Shown here in pieces: positions 34,231 to 43,212 of a stretch of 64,000 nt of DNA. This DNA is from Neisseria lisongii (GTDB lineage Bacteria > Pseudomonadota > Gammaproteobacteria > Burkholderiales > Neisseriaceae), in the NCBI RefSeq assembly GCF_028463985.1, contig NZ_CP116766.1:1736001-1800000 (forward strand), in the 5' to 3' direction. Below the pieces are notes generated by a model. The model was given only the letters and a program-made list of their open reading frames with translations, did no database searches and was not told the origin of the DNA. A program made the translations under genes and the position numbers. How positions within the stretch are numbered: the first letter of the stretch is position 1; every line of letters begins with the position of its first letter.

Positions 34231-35544
34231 TTAATCGAGCAGCGCATCGACAAATGCCCGTGCGTCAAACGGGCGCAGGTCGTCTATGCCTTCGCCCACG
34301 CCGATATAGCGTACGGGAATCGGGCGGTTGCTTGCCAGCGCCGCCAGAATGCCGCCTTTGGCCGTGCCGTCGAGTTTGGTCACAATCAGACCGGTGAGTC
34401 CTAAAGCATCATCGAAGGCTTTGACCTGATTGACGGCGTTTTGGCCGATATTGGCATCCAATACCACGATGATTTCATGCGGGGCATCGGGCATGGCTTT
34501 TTGCAGCACCCGTTTTACTTTTTTGATTTCTTCCATCAAATGTAACTGGGTCGGCAAGCGGCCGGCGGTATCGGCCAGCACGACATCGATTCCGCGGGCT
34601 TTGGCGGCCTGCACGGCATCGAAGCACACGGCCGCCGAGTCGCCCGTGGTTTGCGAAATCACGGTTACATTGTTGCGTTCGCCCCATTCCTGAAGCTGTT
34701 CCCGTGCCGCCGCACGGAAGGTGTCGCCCGCCGCCAGCAGCACTGATTTGCCCTGCGCCTGAAAATATTTCGCCAGCTTGCCGATGGAAGTGGTTTTGCC
34801 GGCACCGTTAATCCCCGCCAGCATAATCACGAACGGTTCGCTGCTTGCGGGCAACACCAGCGGCTGTTCCAAAGGCTTGATTAAGTCGTACACCGCCTCT
34901 TTCAACGCCCCCCGCAGCTCGTTGCCGTCTTTCAAACCTTTCAGACTGACCCGTTTGCGGACATCGTTCATCAGATAGTCGGTGGCTTCCATGCCCATAT
35001 CGCTGGTAATCAGCACGGTTTCCAGCTCTTCGTACAAATCTTCATCGATTTTGCCACCGCCGAACACGCCTGCCAGCGATTTGGCCATTTGGTTGCGGGA
35101 TTTTGCCAAGCCTTGTTTCAAACGTGCCGCCCAACCTGTTTTTTCGGCTTTCGGGGCTTCGTCTGCCACTGCGGGCGGCGTGTTGGGGGTTTCACTTGCA
35201 ACGGTAACGCTGCTGTCTGCTGCTGAAACATCGGCAACCGGATTTTCAGACGGCATCGGTTCGTTTTGCGCCGCAGAATTTTCTGCTTCGGGTTGCGGTT
35301 CGGCTGATTCGCTGTCGGTCGGCGTTGGCTCCGGTTCAGGCTGATTTTCAGACGGCCTTTCAGCGGTTTCTGCTGCTATTGCCGGTTCAGGAGCGGTTTC
35401 GGGCTGCTGCGCTACTGTTTCGGAAACGGTTTCAACTGCTCCGCCCGTCTGCTCTTCGGCTGCTGCCGCTTCGGTTTCCCGCTCCGCTTGCGCCGCTTCT
35501 GCCGTGTCGTTTTTTTTGCGGCGGAAGAAATCGAAGAATGCCAT
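34231..35544 (-). CDS. ftsY: Signal recognition particle receptor FtsY
   Basis: 437 residues. A short basic start (MAFFDFFRRKKND) is followed by an acidic, low-complexity A domain to about residue 125, then the N domain and the SRP GTPase domain: G1 GINGAGKTTSIGKLAKYF, DTFRAAAREQL, DTAGRLPTQ and TKLDGTAKGG. FtsY docks the SRP-ribosome complex at the membrane. Two DUS copies are used as coding sequence in the acidic region (RPSEN, MPSEN). Confidence 0.96.
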   Translation of the reverse strand: MAFFDFFRRKKNDTAEAAQAERETEAAAAEEQTGGAVETVSETVAQQPETAPEPAIAAETAERPSENQPEPEPTPTDSESAEPQPEAENSAAQNEPMPSENPVADVSAADSSVTVASETPNTPPAVADEAPKAEKTGWAARLKQGLAKSRNQMAKSLAGVFGGGKIDEDLYEELETVLITSDMGMEATDYLMNDVRKRVSLKGLKDGNELRGALKEAVYDLIKPLEQPLVLPASSEPFVIMLAGINGAGKTTSIGKLAKYFQAQGKSVLLAAGDTFRAAAREQLQEWGERNNVTVISQTTGDSAAVCFDAVQAAKARGIDVVLADTAGRLPTQLHLMEEIKKVKRVLQKAMPDAPHEIIVVLDANIGQNAVNQVKAFDDALGLTGLIVTKLDGTAKGGILAALASNRPIPVRYIGVGEGIDDLRPFDARAFVDALLD

Positions 35545-35636
35545 ATGTTTTCCTTTGATTTTGCGATACTTGAAAGCCCTTATTGTAGCCGATAGCCGGG
35601 CGCAGTTGAAAAAATTTATCGCAAACGCCGTTATTT

Positions 35637-35665
35637 TGTAAGATTTTCCGCTATGCTGCGTCTAA
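35637..35665 (+). promoter_or_regulatory. Sigma-E (ECF) promoter of msrAB
   Basis: TGTAA at 35637-35641, a 17-base spacer, then CGTCTAA at 35659-35665. Boxes and spacing equal those before the buf operon (16381-16409). The ATG lies 33 bases further on, preceded by AAGG. Confidence 0.88.
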
Positions 35666-35698
35666 TGCAGTATGACTGTTTTTTAAAAAGGCCGTATC

Positions 35699-37285
35699 AT
35701 GCAGGATTCACCGAAAAAATCATTCGCCCTCAAAGCGGGCATTGCTCTTGCTGCCGCCGCTGCGGCGCTGGCAACTTTGCTGCTGCCGCAAATACCAAAT
35801 GCGGAAGCGGCACCTGTGCCGCAGATGTTGGAAAAGCTGCAAACGCCGCAGCATGTTCCGGCAAAAAATTATCTGAAAGCCGACAAGCCGACGCTGATTA
35901 AGTTTTGGGCAAGCTGGTGTCCGCTCTGTCTTTCCGAACTGCAACACACCGAACAATGGGCGAAAGATCCCCGTTTTCAGACGGCCAATCTGATTACCGT
36001 TGCCTCGCCGGGCTTTTTGGGTGAAAAGAAAGACGGCGAATTTCAAACGTGGTATCAAGGTTTGGATTATCCCGCCCTGCCGGTGCTGACCGATGCCGGC
36101 GGCACACTTGCCAAAAGCCTGAACATCGGCGTTTACCCGTCGTGGGCGGTGTTGGACAAACACGGACAGGTTGCCCGCATTGTCAAAGGAAGCATCAACG
36201 AAGCGCAGGCTTTGGCGCTGATTGCCGACCCGAATGCCGATTTAGGCCGTCTGAAAACCACTGCCCAAATCCCGTTTAACAAAGCAGACCATACGAAAGC
36301 GAAACCTATGAATACCAAAACCATTTATCTGGCCGGCGGCTGTTTCTGGGGCTTGGAAGCCTATTTCCAACGCATAGACGGCGTGGCCGATGCCGTATCC
36401 GGCTATGCCAACGGCCATACCGAATATCCGAGCTATGAAGACGTGTCCCACCGCCACAGCGGCCACGCCGAAACCGTGCGGGTAACCTATGATGCCGACA
36501 AGCTGAGTTTGGACGACATTCTGCAATATTATCTGCGGGTGGTTGATCCGACCAGCCTCAACCAACAGGGCAACGATAGGGGCGAACAATACCGCAGCGG
36601 CGTGTATTACACCGATCCGGCCGAACAAGCCGTGATTGCCGCCGCCCTGAAGCGAGAACAGCAAAAATACAGCCGCCCGATTGTGGTGGAAAACCAAGCC
36701 CTGCAAAACTTCTACGACGCCGAGGAATACCATCAGGACTACCTGATCAAAAACCCCAACGGCTACTGCCACATCGACATCAAAAAAGCCGATGAACCAT
36801 TGGTGGGCAAAACCAAGCCGCAAACTAAAGGTTTTGATGCCGTAAACTACCGCAAACCCGGCGATGCCGAACTGAAACAGTCGCTCACCACCGAACAATA
36901 CCGGGTTACCCAACAGGCCGGCACCGAATATGCTTTCAGCCACGAATACGACCATCTGTTCCAACCGGGTATTTATGTGGACATTGTCAGCGGCGAACCG
37001 CTGTTCAGCTCTGCCGACAAATTCGATTCCGGCTGCGGCTGGCCGAGCTTTACCAAACCGATTGAAGCTGCCGCCGTTACCGAACACGACGACACCAGCT
37101 ACAATATGCACCGCACCGAAGTACGCAGCCGTGCCGCCGATTCTCACCTCGGCCACGTGTTCCCCGACGGCCCGAAAGACAAAGGCGGCCTGCGCTACTG
37201 CATTAACGGCGCCAGCCTGAAGTTTATCCCTGTGGATAAAATGGACGAACAAGGCTACGGCGCTTGGAAACACACCGTGCGCTGA
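35699..37285 (+). CDS. msrAB: Thioredoxin-MsrA-MsrB fusion, methionine sulfoxide reductase
   Basis: 528 residues, a trifunctional periplasmic/envelope repair enzyme (formerly PilB). An N-terminal hydrophobic segment (about residues 11-30) targets it to the envelope. The thioredoxin-like domain has WASWCPLC (Cys74, Cys77). MsrA follows with GGCFWG (Cys215), then MsrB with CGWPSF, HLGHVFPDGP and RYCINGAS (Cys501). The three parts reduce both S- and R-methionine sulfoxide with electrons from the inner membrane. The upstream ECF promoter places it under sigma-E control. Confidence 0.96.
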   Translation: MQDSPKKSFALKAGIALAAAAAALATLLLPQIPNAEAAPVPQMLEKLQTPQHVPAKNYLKADKPTLIKFWASWCPLCLSELQHTEQWAKDPRFQTANLITVASPGFLGEKKDGEFQTWYQGLDYPALPVLTDAGGTLAKSLNIGVYPSWAVLDKHGQVARIVKGSINEAQALALIADPNADLGRLKTTAQIPFNKADHTKAKPMNTKTIYLAGGCFWGLEAYFQRIDGVADAVSGYANGHTEYPSYEDVSHRHSGHAETVRVTYDADKLSLDDILQYYLRVVDPTSLNQQGNDRGEQYRSGVYYTDPAEQAVIAAALKREQQKYSRPIVVENQALQNFYDAEEYHQDYLIKNPNGYCHIDIKKADEPLVGKTKPQTKGFDAVNYRKPGDAELKQSLTTEQYRVTQQAGTEYAFSHEYDHLFQPGIYVDIVSGEPLFSSADKFDSGCGWPSFTKPIEAAAVTEHDDTSYNMHRTEVRSRAADSHLGHVFPDGPKDKGGLRYCINGASLKFIPVDKMDEQGYGAWKHTVR

Positions 37286-37322
37286 GTTGGTTATTTGATT
37301 GAATCTTCTTGAAAAACAGAGA

Positions 37323-37365
37323 AACCAAGCCGTCTGAAAAGTGCATTTTCAGACGGCTTGGTTTT
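37323..37365. terminator. Inverted DUS hairpin with A/T flanks
   Basis: AACCAAGCCGTCTGAAAA pairs with its complement across about 7 bases, followed by TTTTT, directly after msrAB. Confidence 0.8.
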
Positions 37366-37406
37366 TATCCACAGGTCAGGGATTACAGAAATATTGATGA
37401 TTACGG

Positions 37407-37754
37407 TATAGCGAATCCACTTAATAAACCATACAAATTTTAAACACCCAGTCATTCCGACGAAAGTCGGAATCCATCTATAGTGAATTAACCAAAAAAA
37501 TATTACAACCCAAGTGAACCACCCTTCCCGCCAACGGGACGGGGAATTGTGTGTAGTGTGCATGCCAAAGCATGCACGTGTTCTCTAAATTCCCCATGAA
37601 TGCCGTCTGAAAACAAGCATAGCGAGTTTCTGCGCAGCTAAAATCAGATTTTCAGACGGCTTCGACATAAAATGCACAGAACAGGTGCGTGCTTTGGCTC
37701 GCACCCTACGAGTGCCGGATTAAATTGTATGGATTATTCAGTTAATCCACTATA
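37407..37754. repeat. 348-bp composite of nested repeats
   Basis: Outer ends TATAGCGAATCCACTTAATA and the complement of TATAGTGGATTAACTGAATA form inverted repeats. Inside lie a dRS3-like repeat, the GC-palindrome repeat from 37479, a hairpin GTGCATGCCAAAGCATGCAC and a DUS hairpin with a conserved loop. The inner part from 37479 is the uninterrupted counterpart of the DNA flanking the IS110 element. The 37286-38107 gap holds no gene. Confidence 0.7.
37451..37477. repeat. dRS3-like repeat
   Basis: ATTCCGAC GAAA GTCGGAAT with conserved flanks GTC and CCAT. dRS3 repeats are widespread in Neisseria and serve as integration targets of Nf filamentous phage. Confidence 0.75.
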
Positions 37755-37802
37755 TCAGATTCGGAAACCGTCAAGAAAAAAACAGTTGCCCAAGCCGCCA
37801 AG

Positions 37803-37829
37803 ATGGATTCCGACTTTCGTCGGAATGAC
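37803..37829. repeat. dRS3-like repeat, inverted
   Basis: Exact reverse complement of the copy at 37451-37477. The two face each other across about 325 bases. Confidence 0.75.
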
Positions 37830-38031
37830 GGTCGAGTTGAATTTAGAATGTACTGAAATTTTTTCTACAACAAATCCACATATTGTGGATACTTTTGTGG
37901 AAAACAGTATCGATCTCTGTACAATTCTCTAAATAATAAATTTTACTGATTATTTTCAATATCTTATTTTTATTCTTTTTAAAAACTTATCCAAAGCATA
38001 TTGTGGAAAACCTGTTGCCAAAAAGAAAACA

Positions 38032-38081
38032 GCCGTCTGAAAATCGACATTTTGCAGTGCAAAACCCGATTTTCAGACGGC
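38032..38081. terminator. Inverted DUS hairpin
   Basis: GCCGTCTGAAAATCG pairs with CGATTTTCAGACGGC across about 20 bases just after gnd on the minus strand. Confidence 0.7.
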
Positions 38082-38107
38082 TTGGTCAGCGCCTGTTCGC
38101 TTTTCGA

Positions 38108-39556
38108 TTAAATATCGTAAGTGGTCGAAGCGGTATCGCCGCCGGTGCCGGTCCAGTTGGTGTGGAAAAACTCGCCGCGGGGTTTGTCGGTACGCTCATA
38201 CGTATGCGCACCGAAATAGTCCCGCTGTGCCTGCAACAAGTTGGCGGGTAAGCGTTCGCTGGTGTAGCCGTCTAAGAACGTAATGGCGGAAGTCATGCAC
38301 GGCATGGCGATGCCGCATTCCACCGCTTTGGCGACCACTTTGCGCCATGCCGGCAAGCAGTTTTCCAAAATGTTTTTGAAATAAGGATCGGTGCCTAAAA
38401 ACACCAAATCCGGATTGGCTTCGTAGGCATCCCGGATATTGCCGAGGAATGCGCTGCGGATAATGCAGCCTTCCCGCCACAACAGGGCGGTGTTGCCGTA
38501 ATTGAGCGCCCAGTCATGGGTTTCGCCCGCTTCGCGGATCAGCATAAAGCCTTGTGCATAGGAAATGATTTTGGAAGCCAAAAGCGCCTGACGCAATGCG
38601 TCCACCCATTCGGCTTTGTCGCCGTCCACCGTTTGAACGGTTTTGGCAAACAGGCGGCCGGCCTGCTCGCGCTGGCTTTTCAGCGCCGACACGCAGCGGG
38701 CGAATACGGCTTCGGAAATCAGCGTCAGCGGAATGCCCAAATCCAAGGCATTGATGCCCGTCCATTTGCCAGTGCCTTTCTGGCCGGCGGTATCGAGGAT
38801 TTTTTCCACCAGCGGCTCGCCGTCTTCATCTTGATAACCTAAAATATCGGATGTGATTTCAATCAGATAGGAATCCAGTTCGGTTTTATTCCAAGCGCTG
38901 AAAATCTCGTGCATTTCCGGATACGACAGACCCAAACCGTCTTTCATAAACTGGTAGGCTTCGCAAATCAGTTGCATATCACCGTATTCGATGCCGTTAT
39001 GCACCATTTTCACAAAGTGTCCCGCACCGTCCCGGCCGACCCAGTCGCAACAAGGTTCGCCCTGCGGCGTTTTGGCGGCAATCGCCTGAAAAATCGGTTT
39101 CACTTCCGCCCATGCAGACTCGTCGCCGCCCGGCATAATCGAAGGGCCTCTGCGCGCACCTTCTTCGCCACCCGACACGCCGGCACCGATAAAGCGGATG
39201 CCTTTGGCCGCCAGCTCGTGCGTACGGCGGGTAGAGTCCGGATAATTGGCATTGCCGCCGTCGATGATGATGTCGCCTTCGTCCAACAGCGGCACTAATT
39301 GTTCGATAAAATCGTCCACAACCGCACCGGCTCGAACCATCATCATGATTTTTCTTGGTTTTTCCAGTTTATGAACCAAATCTTGCAGCGAGTAGGCGCC
39401 AATAATATCGGTGCCTTTTGCCGCACCGTTTAAAAATTCGTCAACTTTGCTGGTGGTTCGGTTGAACGCCACGACTTTAAAGCCGTGATCGTTCATATTC
39501 AGAATCAGGTTTTGGCCCATTACCGCCAAACCGATGACACCAATATCGCCTTTCAT
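38108..39556 (-). CDS. gnd: 6-phosphogluconate dehydrogenase, decarboxylating
   Basis: 482 residues from the ATG at 39556 (preceded by GGAG). N-terminal GDIGVIGLAVMGQNLILN binds NADP; IIDGGNANYPDSTRR, GVSGGEEGARRGPSIMPGG and the catalytic FVKMVHNGIEYGDMQLI block are intact. It forms ribulose-5-phosphate, CO2 and NADPH in the pentose phosphate pathway. The frame continues 23 codons upstream with no family match. Confidence 0.97.
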   Translation of the reverse strand: MKGDIGVIGLAVMGQNLILNMNDHGFKVVAFNRTTSKVDEFLNGAAKGTDIIGAYSLQDLVHKLEKPRKIMMMVRAGAVVDDFIEQLVPLLDEGDIIIDGGNANYPDSTRRTHELAAKGIRFIGAGVSGGEEGARRGPSIMPGGDESAWAEVKPIFQAIAAKTPQGEPCCDWVGRDGAGHFVKMVHNGIEYGDMQLICEAYQFMKDGLGLSYPEMHEIFSAWNKTELDSYLIEITSDILGYQDEDGEPLVEKILDTAGQKGTGKWTGINALDLGIPLTLISEAVFARCVSALKSQREQAGRLFAKTVQTVDGDKAEWVDALRQALLASKIISYAQGFMLIREAGETHDWALNYGNTALLWREGCIIRSAFLGNIRDAYEANPDLVFLGTDPYFKNILENCLPAWRKVVAKAVECGIAMPCMTSAITFLDGYTSERLPANLLQAQRDYFGAHTYERTDKPRGEFFHTNWTGTGGDTASTTYDI

Positions 39557-39965
39557 TATTTTGAAGCTCCATAATTGCTTTAATCTATCGGGCGTAACTC
39601 TACCTGATTTACGTTTGTTTAACAATCCTTAACTTTTTAATTTTTTGAAAAGATGGTTTTACTGTGAATGGTGGCATTTCAGACGGCCGAAAGAAGCCTA
39701 TACAATAAATTAAATAATAATTTGATGATGAAATTGAAGGCATCGCAATTTTGTGGATAAGTTTAATTACCTATATATTTTAACCAGTTGGCTCTTAAAA
39801 AAGGGCGCGGATAAACCGGTTGGATCGATGTGCAGAGTTGTGGATATTTTTTATCTTGAAAGAAATGCTGTGGATAAACTGGCTGCTGTACACAGTTTCC
39901 CGTTGATTTATACCTTAAGATTAGGCGGTAAAATAGATAATAGGGTAAAAGAGGGTAAAGCAAGC

Positions 39966-40073
39966 TATCGTGAATTCACTTTAAAAGTATTACAGCGTTG
40001 GCTCGCCTTGCCGTACTACCTGTACTGTCTGCGGCTCGCCGCCTTGTCCTACTTTTAAAGTGAATCCACTATA
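39966..40073. repeat. Correia repeat enclosed element (CREE), 108 bp
   Basis: Classical core words are present: GCGTTGGCTCGCCTTGCCGT, ACTACCTGTACTGTCTGCGG and CTCGCCGCCTTGTCCT. Its ends are GTGAATTCACTTTAAAAGTA and the complement TACTTTTAAAGTGAATCCAC. These match each other rather than the classical TATAGTGGATTAA-end, which still shows in the outermost bases. Confidence 0.9.
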
Positions 40074-40104
40074 ATGTTGTATTGCTTTAAAGGGAAGCCA
40101 CGAC

Positions 40105-40185
40105 AAGGCCGTCTGAAAAACAGTTTACTCAATAGAACTTTGGTTTTAGCTTTGCAGCAACTTCTGCTTATTTTCAGACGGCCTT
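40105..40185. terminator. Wide inverted DUS pair
   Basis: AAGGCCGTCTGAAAA and its complement flank 50 bases upstream of the lpxC terminator. Confidence 0.5.
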
Positions 40186-40191
40186 AAATAT

Positions 40192-40228
40192 AAAAATCCG
40201 CCTGTTTTTCGGACTTGGCGGATTTTTT
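40192..40228 (-). terminator. Rho-independent terminator of lpxC
   Basis: AAAAATCCGCC pairs with GGCGGATTTTTT; a T run follows on the minus strand, 20 bases after the lpxC stop. Confidence 0.8.
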
Positions 40229-40248
40229 AGTAGATTTATATTAAACAA

Positions 40249-41172
40249 TCAAGCTGCTTTTTTAAAGGTCAGCTCGTGGAACGCATCCGGCAAATCTTCA
40301 TCATGCGCAAATTCCACCCATTCATAATTGGCTTCGTCCGCCAATACCGCCCGCAGCAGGGCGTTGTTGATGGCGTGGCCGGATTTGTAGCCCTCAAATG
40401 CGCCGATAATCGGGTGGCCGACAATATATAAATCGCCGATGGCATCCAGAATTTTATGGCGGACAAACTCGTCGGGATAGCGCAGCCCTTCGGGGTTCAG
40501 CACATCGGTATCGTCAATCACCACCGCATTGTTTAAATTGCCGCCCAAGCCCAGATTGTGCGCACGCATCATTTCGACTTCCTGCATAAAACCGAACGTG
40601 CGGGCGCGTGCGATTTCATCCACATAGGATTTGCCGGCAAAATCGATTTCAAACGTCGGGCTGCTGCGGTTGAACACGGGGTGGTCAAACTGAATCGTCA
40701 GCGTTACTTTGAAACCGTCATACGGCGTAAAGCGCACCCATTTGTCCGCCTCCCGGATTTCCACCGGTTTGACAATCCGCAAAAAGCGTTTTTGCGCTTT
40801 TTGATCAACAATCCCGGCATCTTGCAAAAGATAGATAAAGGGCAGGCTCGAGCCGTCCATAATCGGAATTTCGGGGGCATTGAGTTCGATCAACACATTA
40901 TCCACACCATAGGCCGACAGCGCCGACATAATGTGTTCGATGGTGCCGACACGCACGCCTTTGTCGGTAACAATGGTGGAAGACAGGCGGGTATCGTTAA
41001 TCAAATCGGGGGTCAGGCGGATAATGTCGCCCTGTTCGCCCGCCAAGTCGGTACGGCGGAACGCAATCCCGCTGTTTTCCGGAGCAGGGTGCAGGGTCAG
41101 CGCCACCCGTTCGCCTGAATGCAGGCCGACACCGGTTACACTGATGGATTGGGCAAGCGTCCGTTGCAGCAT
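40249..41172 (-). CDS. lpxC: UDP-3-O-acyl-N-acetylglucosamine deacetylase LpxC
   Basis: 307 residues. MLQRTLAQSISVTGVGLHSGE at the start; zinc ligands in GTIEHIMSAL and VRHKILDAIGDL; the catalytic His in YKSGHAINNALLRAV. LpxC carries out the committed step of lipid A synthesis in the cytoplasm and is tightly controlled in other bacteria. In pathogenic Neisseria lpxC borders the pilin locus; no pilin gene is seen here. Confidence 0.97.
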   Translation of the reverse strand: MLQRTLAQSISVTGVGLHSGERVALTLHPAPENSGIAFRRTDLAGEQGDIIRLTPDLINDTRLSSTIVTDKGVRVGTIEHIMSALSAYGVDNVLIELNAPEIPIMDGSSLPFIYLLQDAGIVDQKAQKRFLRIVKPVEIREADKWVRFTPYDGFKVTLTIQFDHPVFNRSSPTFEIDFAGKSYVDEIARARTFGFMQEVEMMRAHNLGLGGNLNNAVVIDDTDVLNPEGLRYPDEFVRHKILDAIGDLYIVGHPIIGAFEGYKSGHAINNALLRAVLADEANYEWVEFAHDEDLPDAFHELTFKKAA

Positions 41173-41319
41173 AATGTTGCCTCTCTAAATATTCGGAATC
41201 CTGATGATACGGTAAAAATAAGCGATAATCTATTCTTCCCCAATAGTTTTTCTCTAATAAAGCCATCGCCGCCGCCAAGACAAACCGTTTGTGTTTGAAA
41301 AATAGGCAAAAACCGGCAT

Positions 41320-41720
41320 TTATCCCCAGTCTATATACAATTTTCCCAATCGGAAATCCTGAATTTCTGCGGATAAATTTTTGCCCTGACCGCCGCAAAC
41401 CCCGATTTTCAGACGGCCTTTGGTACAACTTTGGCAAAATTTGTGGATAACCATAACATTATCCACAAGGATAACACAAACGACAACAGTTATCCCAAGC
41501 CGTCCCAAAGGCTCAAGGCGGCTTATTCGCCGCCTAAAATCATTATCAAGAATTTGTTTTTAAAATAATTTTAAAGTTACCCACAAACAAAATCCGTCTT
41601 CATCAAAATCATCTTTTTATATTTTAATTTATAGAATTATTGTAAACAGCACCCTGCAAAACACACCAAAACACGTTAAACCATAACAAAGATTGACAGA
41701 GCCGCTCAAATGATTGCGAT
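41320..41720. other. DnaA-box cluster with A+T-rich flank (candidate origin or DnaA-binding region)
   Basis: Two perfect DnaA boxes face each other (TGTGGATAA at 41442-41450, TTATCCACA at 41459-41467). Near matches lie around them (TTATCCCCA near 41327, GGATAA near 41374, GTTATCCCA near 41490, TTACCCACA near 41578). From 41560 to 41720 the sequence is strongly A+T-rich. The 703-base gap between lpxC and gapA holds no gene. This is what an oriC can look like, but dnaA is not in the window. Confidence 0.4.
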
Positions 41721-41875
41721 ATAAATAAAAATAAACAAAAACTTTCAGCGGATTTTATCTAAATCAAACAATCGGTAAAGTAATTGCATGTAGTGATAGC
41801 GAGTAATTTTATTTCAGGATAGAATGGAGTAAATGAAATTTTGTTTCCGCTTAACCGATTAACGAGGAACCCAAT

Positions 41876-42880
41876 ATGAGCATCAAAGTAGCGATTAACG
41901 GATTCGGCCGCATCGGCCGTTTGGCGCTGCGCCAGATTACCCGCACCGAAGGCATCGAAGTGGTGGCCGTAAACGACCTGACCCCGGCCGATATGCTGCT
42001 GCACCTGTTTAAATACGACAGCACTCAGGGTCGTTTTCAAGGTTCGGCCGAATTAAAAGAAAACGCCATTGTGGTCAATGGCCGGGAAATCAAAGTATTT
42101 GCCAAACCCAATCCCGAAGAATTGCCGTGGGGCGAATTGGGCGTGGATGTGGTATTGGAATGCACCGGCTTTTTCACCAGCAAAGAAAAAGCCGAAGCCC
42201 ATATCCGTGCCGGCGCCCGCAAAGTAGTGATTTCCGCCCCCGGCGGCAATGATGTCAAAACCGTGGTGTACGGCGTGAACGAAACCGTTTTGGACGGTAG
42301 TGAAACCGTGATTTCCGCTGCTTCCTGCACCACCAACTGTCTGGCACCGATGGCTGCCGTCTTGCAGCGGGAATTCGGTATTGTCGAAGGCTTGATGACC
42401 ACCATTCACGCCTACACCGGCGACCAAAACACCTTAGACGCACCGCACCGCAAAGGCGATTTGCGCCGCGCCCGTGCCGCCGGCATCAATATTGTGCCCA
42501 ACAGCACCGGCGCCGCCAAAGCCATCGGTTTGGTGATTCCGGAATTGAACGGCAAATTAGACGGCTCGGCGCAGCGTGTGCCGGTGGCCACCGGTTCGTT
42601 GACCGAATTGGTGAGCGTGTTGGAACGGCCGGTAACCAAAGAAGCCGTCAATGCCGCCATGAAAGCCGCTGCCAGCGAGGCTTACGGTTATACCGAAGAC
42701 CCGATTGTGTCGTCCGATGTGATCGGCATCGAATACGGTTCGCTGTTTGATGCCACTCAAACCAAGGTAATGACGGTCGGCGACAAACAGTTGGTGAAAA
42801 CCGTGGCATGGTATGACAACGAAATGTCTTACACTTGCCAGTTGATCCGAACCTTGGCATATTTTGCTGCCAAGTTTTAA
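41876..42880 (+). CDS. gapA: Glyceraldehyde-3-phosphate dehydrogenase
   Basis: 334 residues. NAD-binding INGFGRIGRLALRQ and catalytic Cys in SAASCTTNCLAPMAAVL are intact, with NSTGAAKAIGLVIPELNGKLDG and WYDNEMSY near the end. It oxidises glyceraldehyde-3-phosphate in central carbon metabolism. Neisseria often carry two gap genes; the other is not in this window. It has a good ribosome site (CGAGGAACCC) and follows a long A+T-rich leader. Confidence 0.96.
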   Translation: MSIKVAINGFGRIGRLALRQITRTEGIEVVAVNDLTPADMLLHLFKYDSTQGRFQGSAELKENAIVVNGREIKVFAKPNPEELPWGELGVDVVLECTGFFTSKEKAEAHIRAGARKVVISAPGGNDVKTVVYGVNETVLDGSETVISAASCTTNCLAPMAAVLQREFGIVEGLMTTIHAYTGDQNTLDAPHRKGDLRRARAAGINIVPNSTGAAKAIGLVIPELNGKLDGSAQRVPVATGSLTELVSVLERPVTKEAVNAAMKAAASEAYGYTEDPIVSSDVIGIEYGSLFDATQTKVMTVGDKQLVKTVAWYDNEMSYTCQLIRTLAYFAAKF

Positions 42881-42915
42881 GAATCAATGATTTAAAACGC
42901 TTCACAATAAAAAAT

Positions 42916-42947
42916 ATGCCGTCTGAAAAACGTTTTTCAGACGGCAT
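42916..42947. terminator. Inverted DUS hairpin
   Basis: ATGCCGTCTGAAAAACG runs directly into TTTTTCAGACGGCAT 36 bases after gapA, flanked by A and T tracts. Confidence 0.8.
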
Positions 42948-43018
42948 TTATTGTTGTAACACTTGGGGTTTTTAAACTGGGTAATGCTCGGAAGAATACC
43001 CCGATATGATTGGGCATA

Positions 43019-43192
43019 TATAGTGAATTTACTTTAAAAATATTACAACTCAGTGCGTAGGTTGTTGTTAGCAAGGCACGAGCGTAACCCAACAAAATCT
43101 TATGTTTCAAGGTATTTCCAACCGTGTTGGGTCTCGACCCAACCTACGCTCTGTTTAAAAAAACGTATGAATTATTCAGTGAATTCACGATA
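43019..43192. repeat. 175-bp TATAG-ended repeat, copy 2
   Basis: Begins TATAGTGAATTTACTTT and ends in GAATTCACGATA. The inner part is the reverse complement of the repeat at 12659-12833, with the palindrome GTTGGGTCTCGACCCAAC near the right end. It fills the gap between gapA and pncC. Confidence 0.75.
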
Positions 43193-43212
43193 TCTGAAAC
43201 CGAGCAAGCGGT

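Larger units (their letters stand above)
39557..40248. other. Intergenic region gnd-lpxC with DnaA boxes and repeats
   Basis: No gene is supported in these 690 bases. The region has two perfect DnaA boxes (39752-39760, 39869-39877) and one near match (39839-39847), a Correia element, and two hairpins. The stretch 39700-39950 is A+T-rich. It contains a short open frame on the plus strand that runs into the Correia element and has no protein-like features. Confidence 0.6.

Noticed and set aside
37286..38107. Short open frames after msrAB
   Set aside because: All are composed of known repeats (TATAG ends, dRS3, DUS) and show no protein features.
39753..40058. Open frame of 101 residues between gnd and lpxC
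   Set aside because: It runs through DnaA boxes and into a Correia element, with no ribosome site or protein-like pattern.
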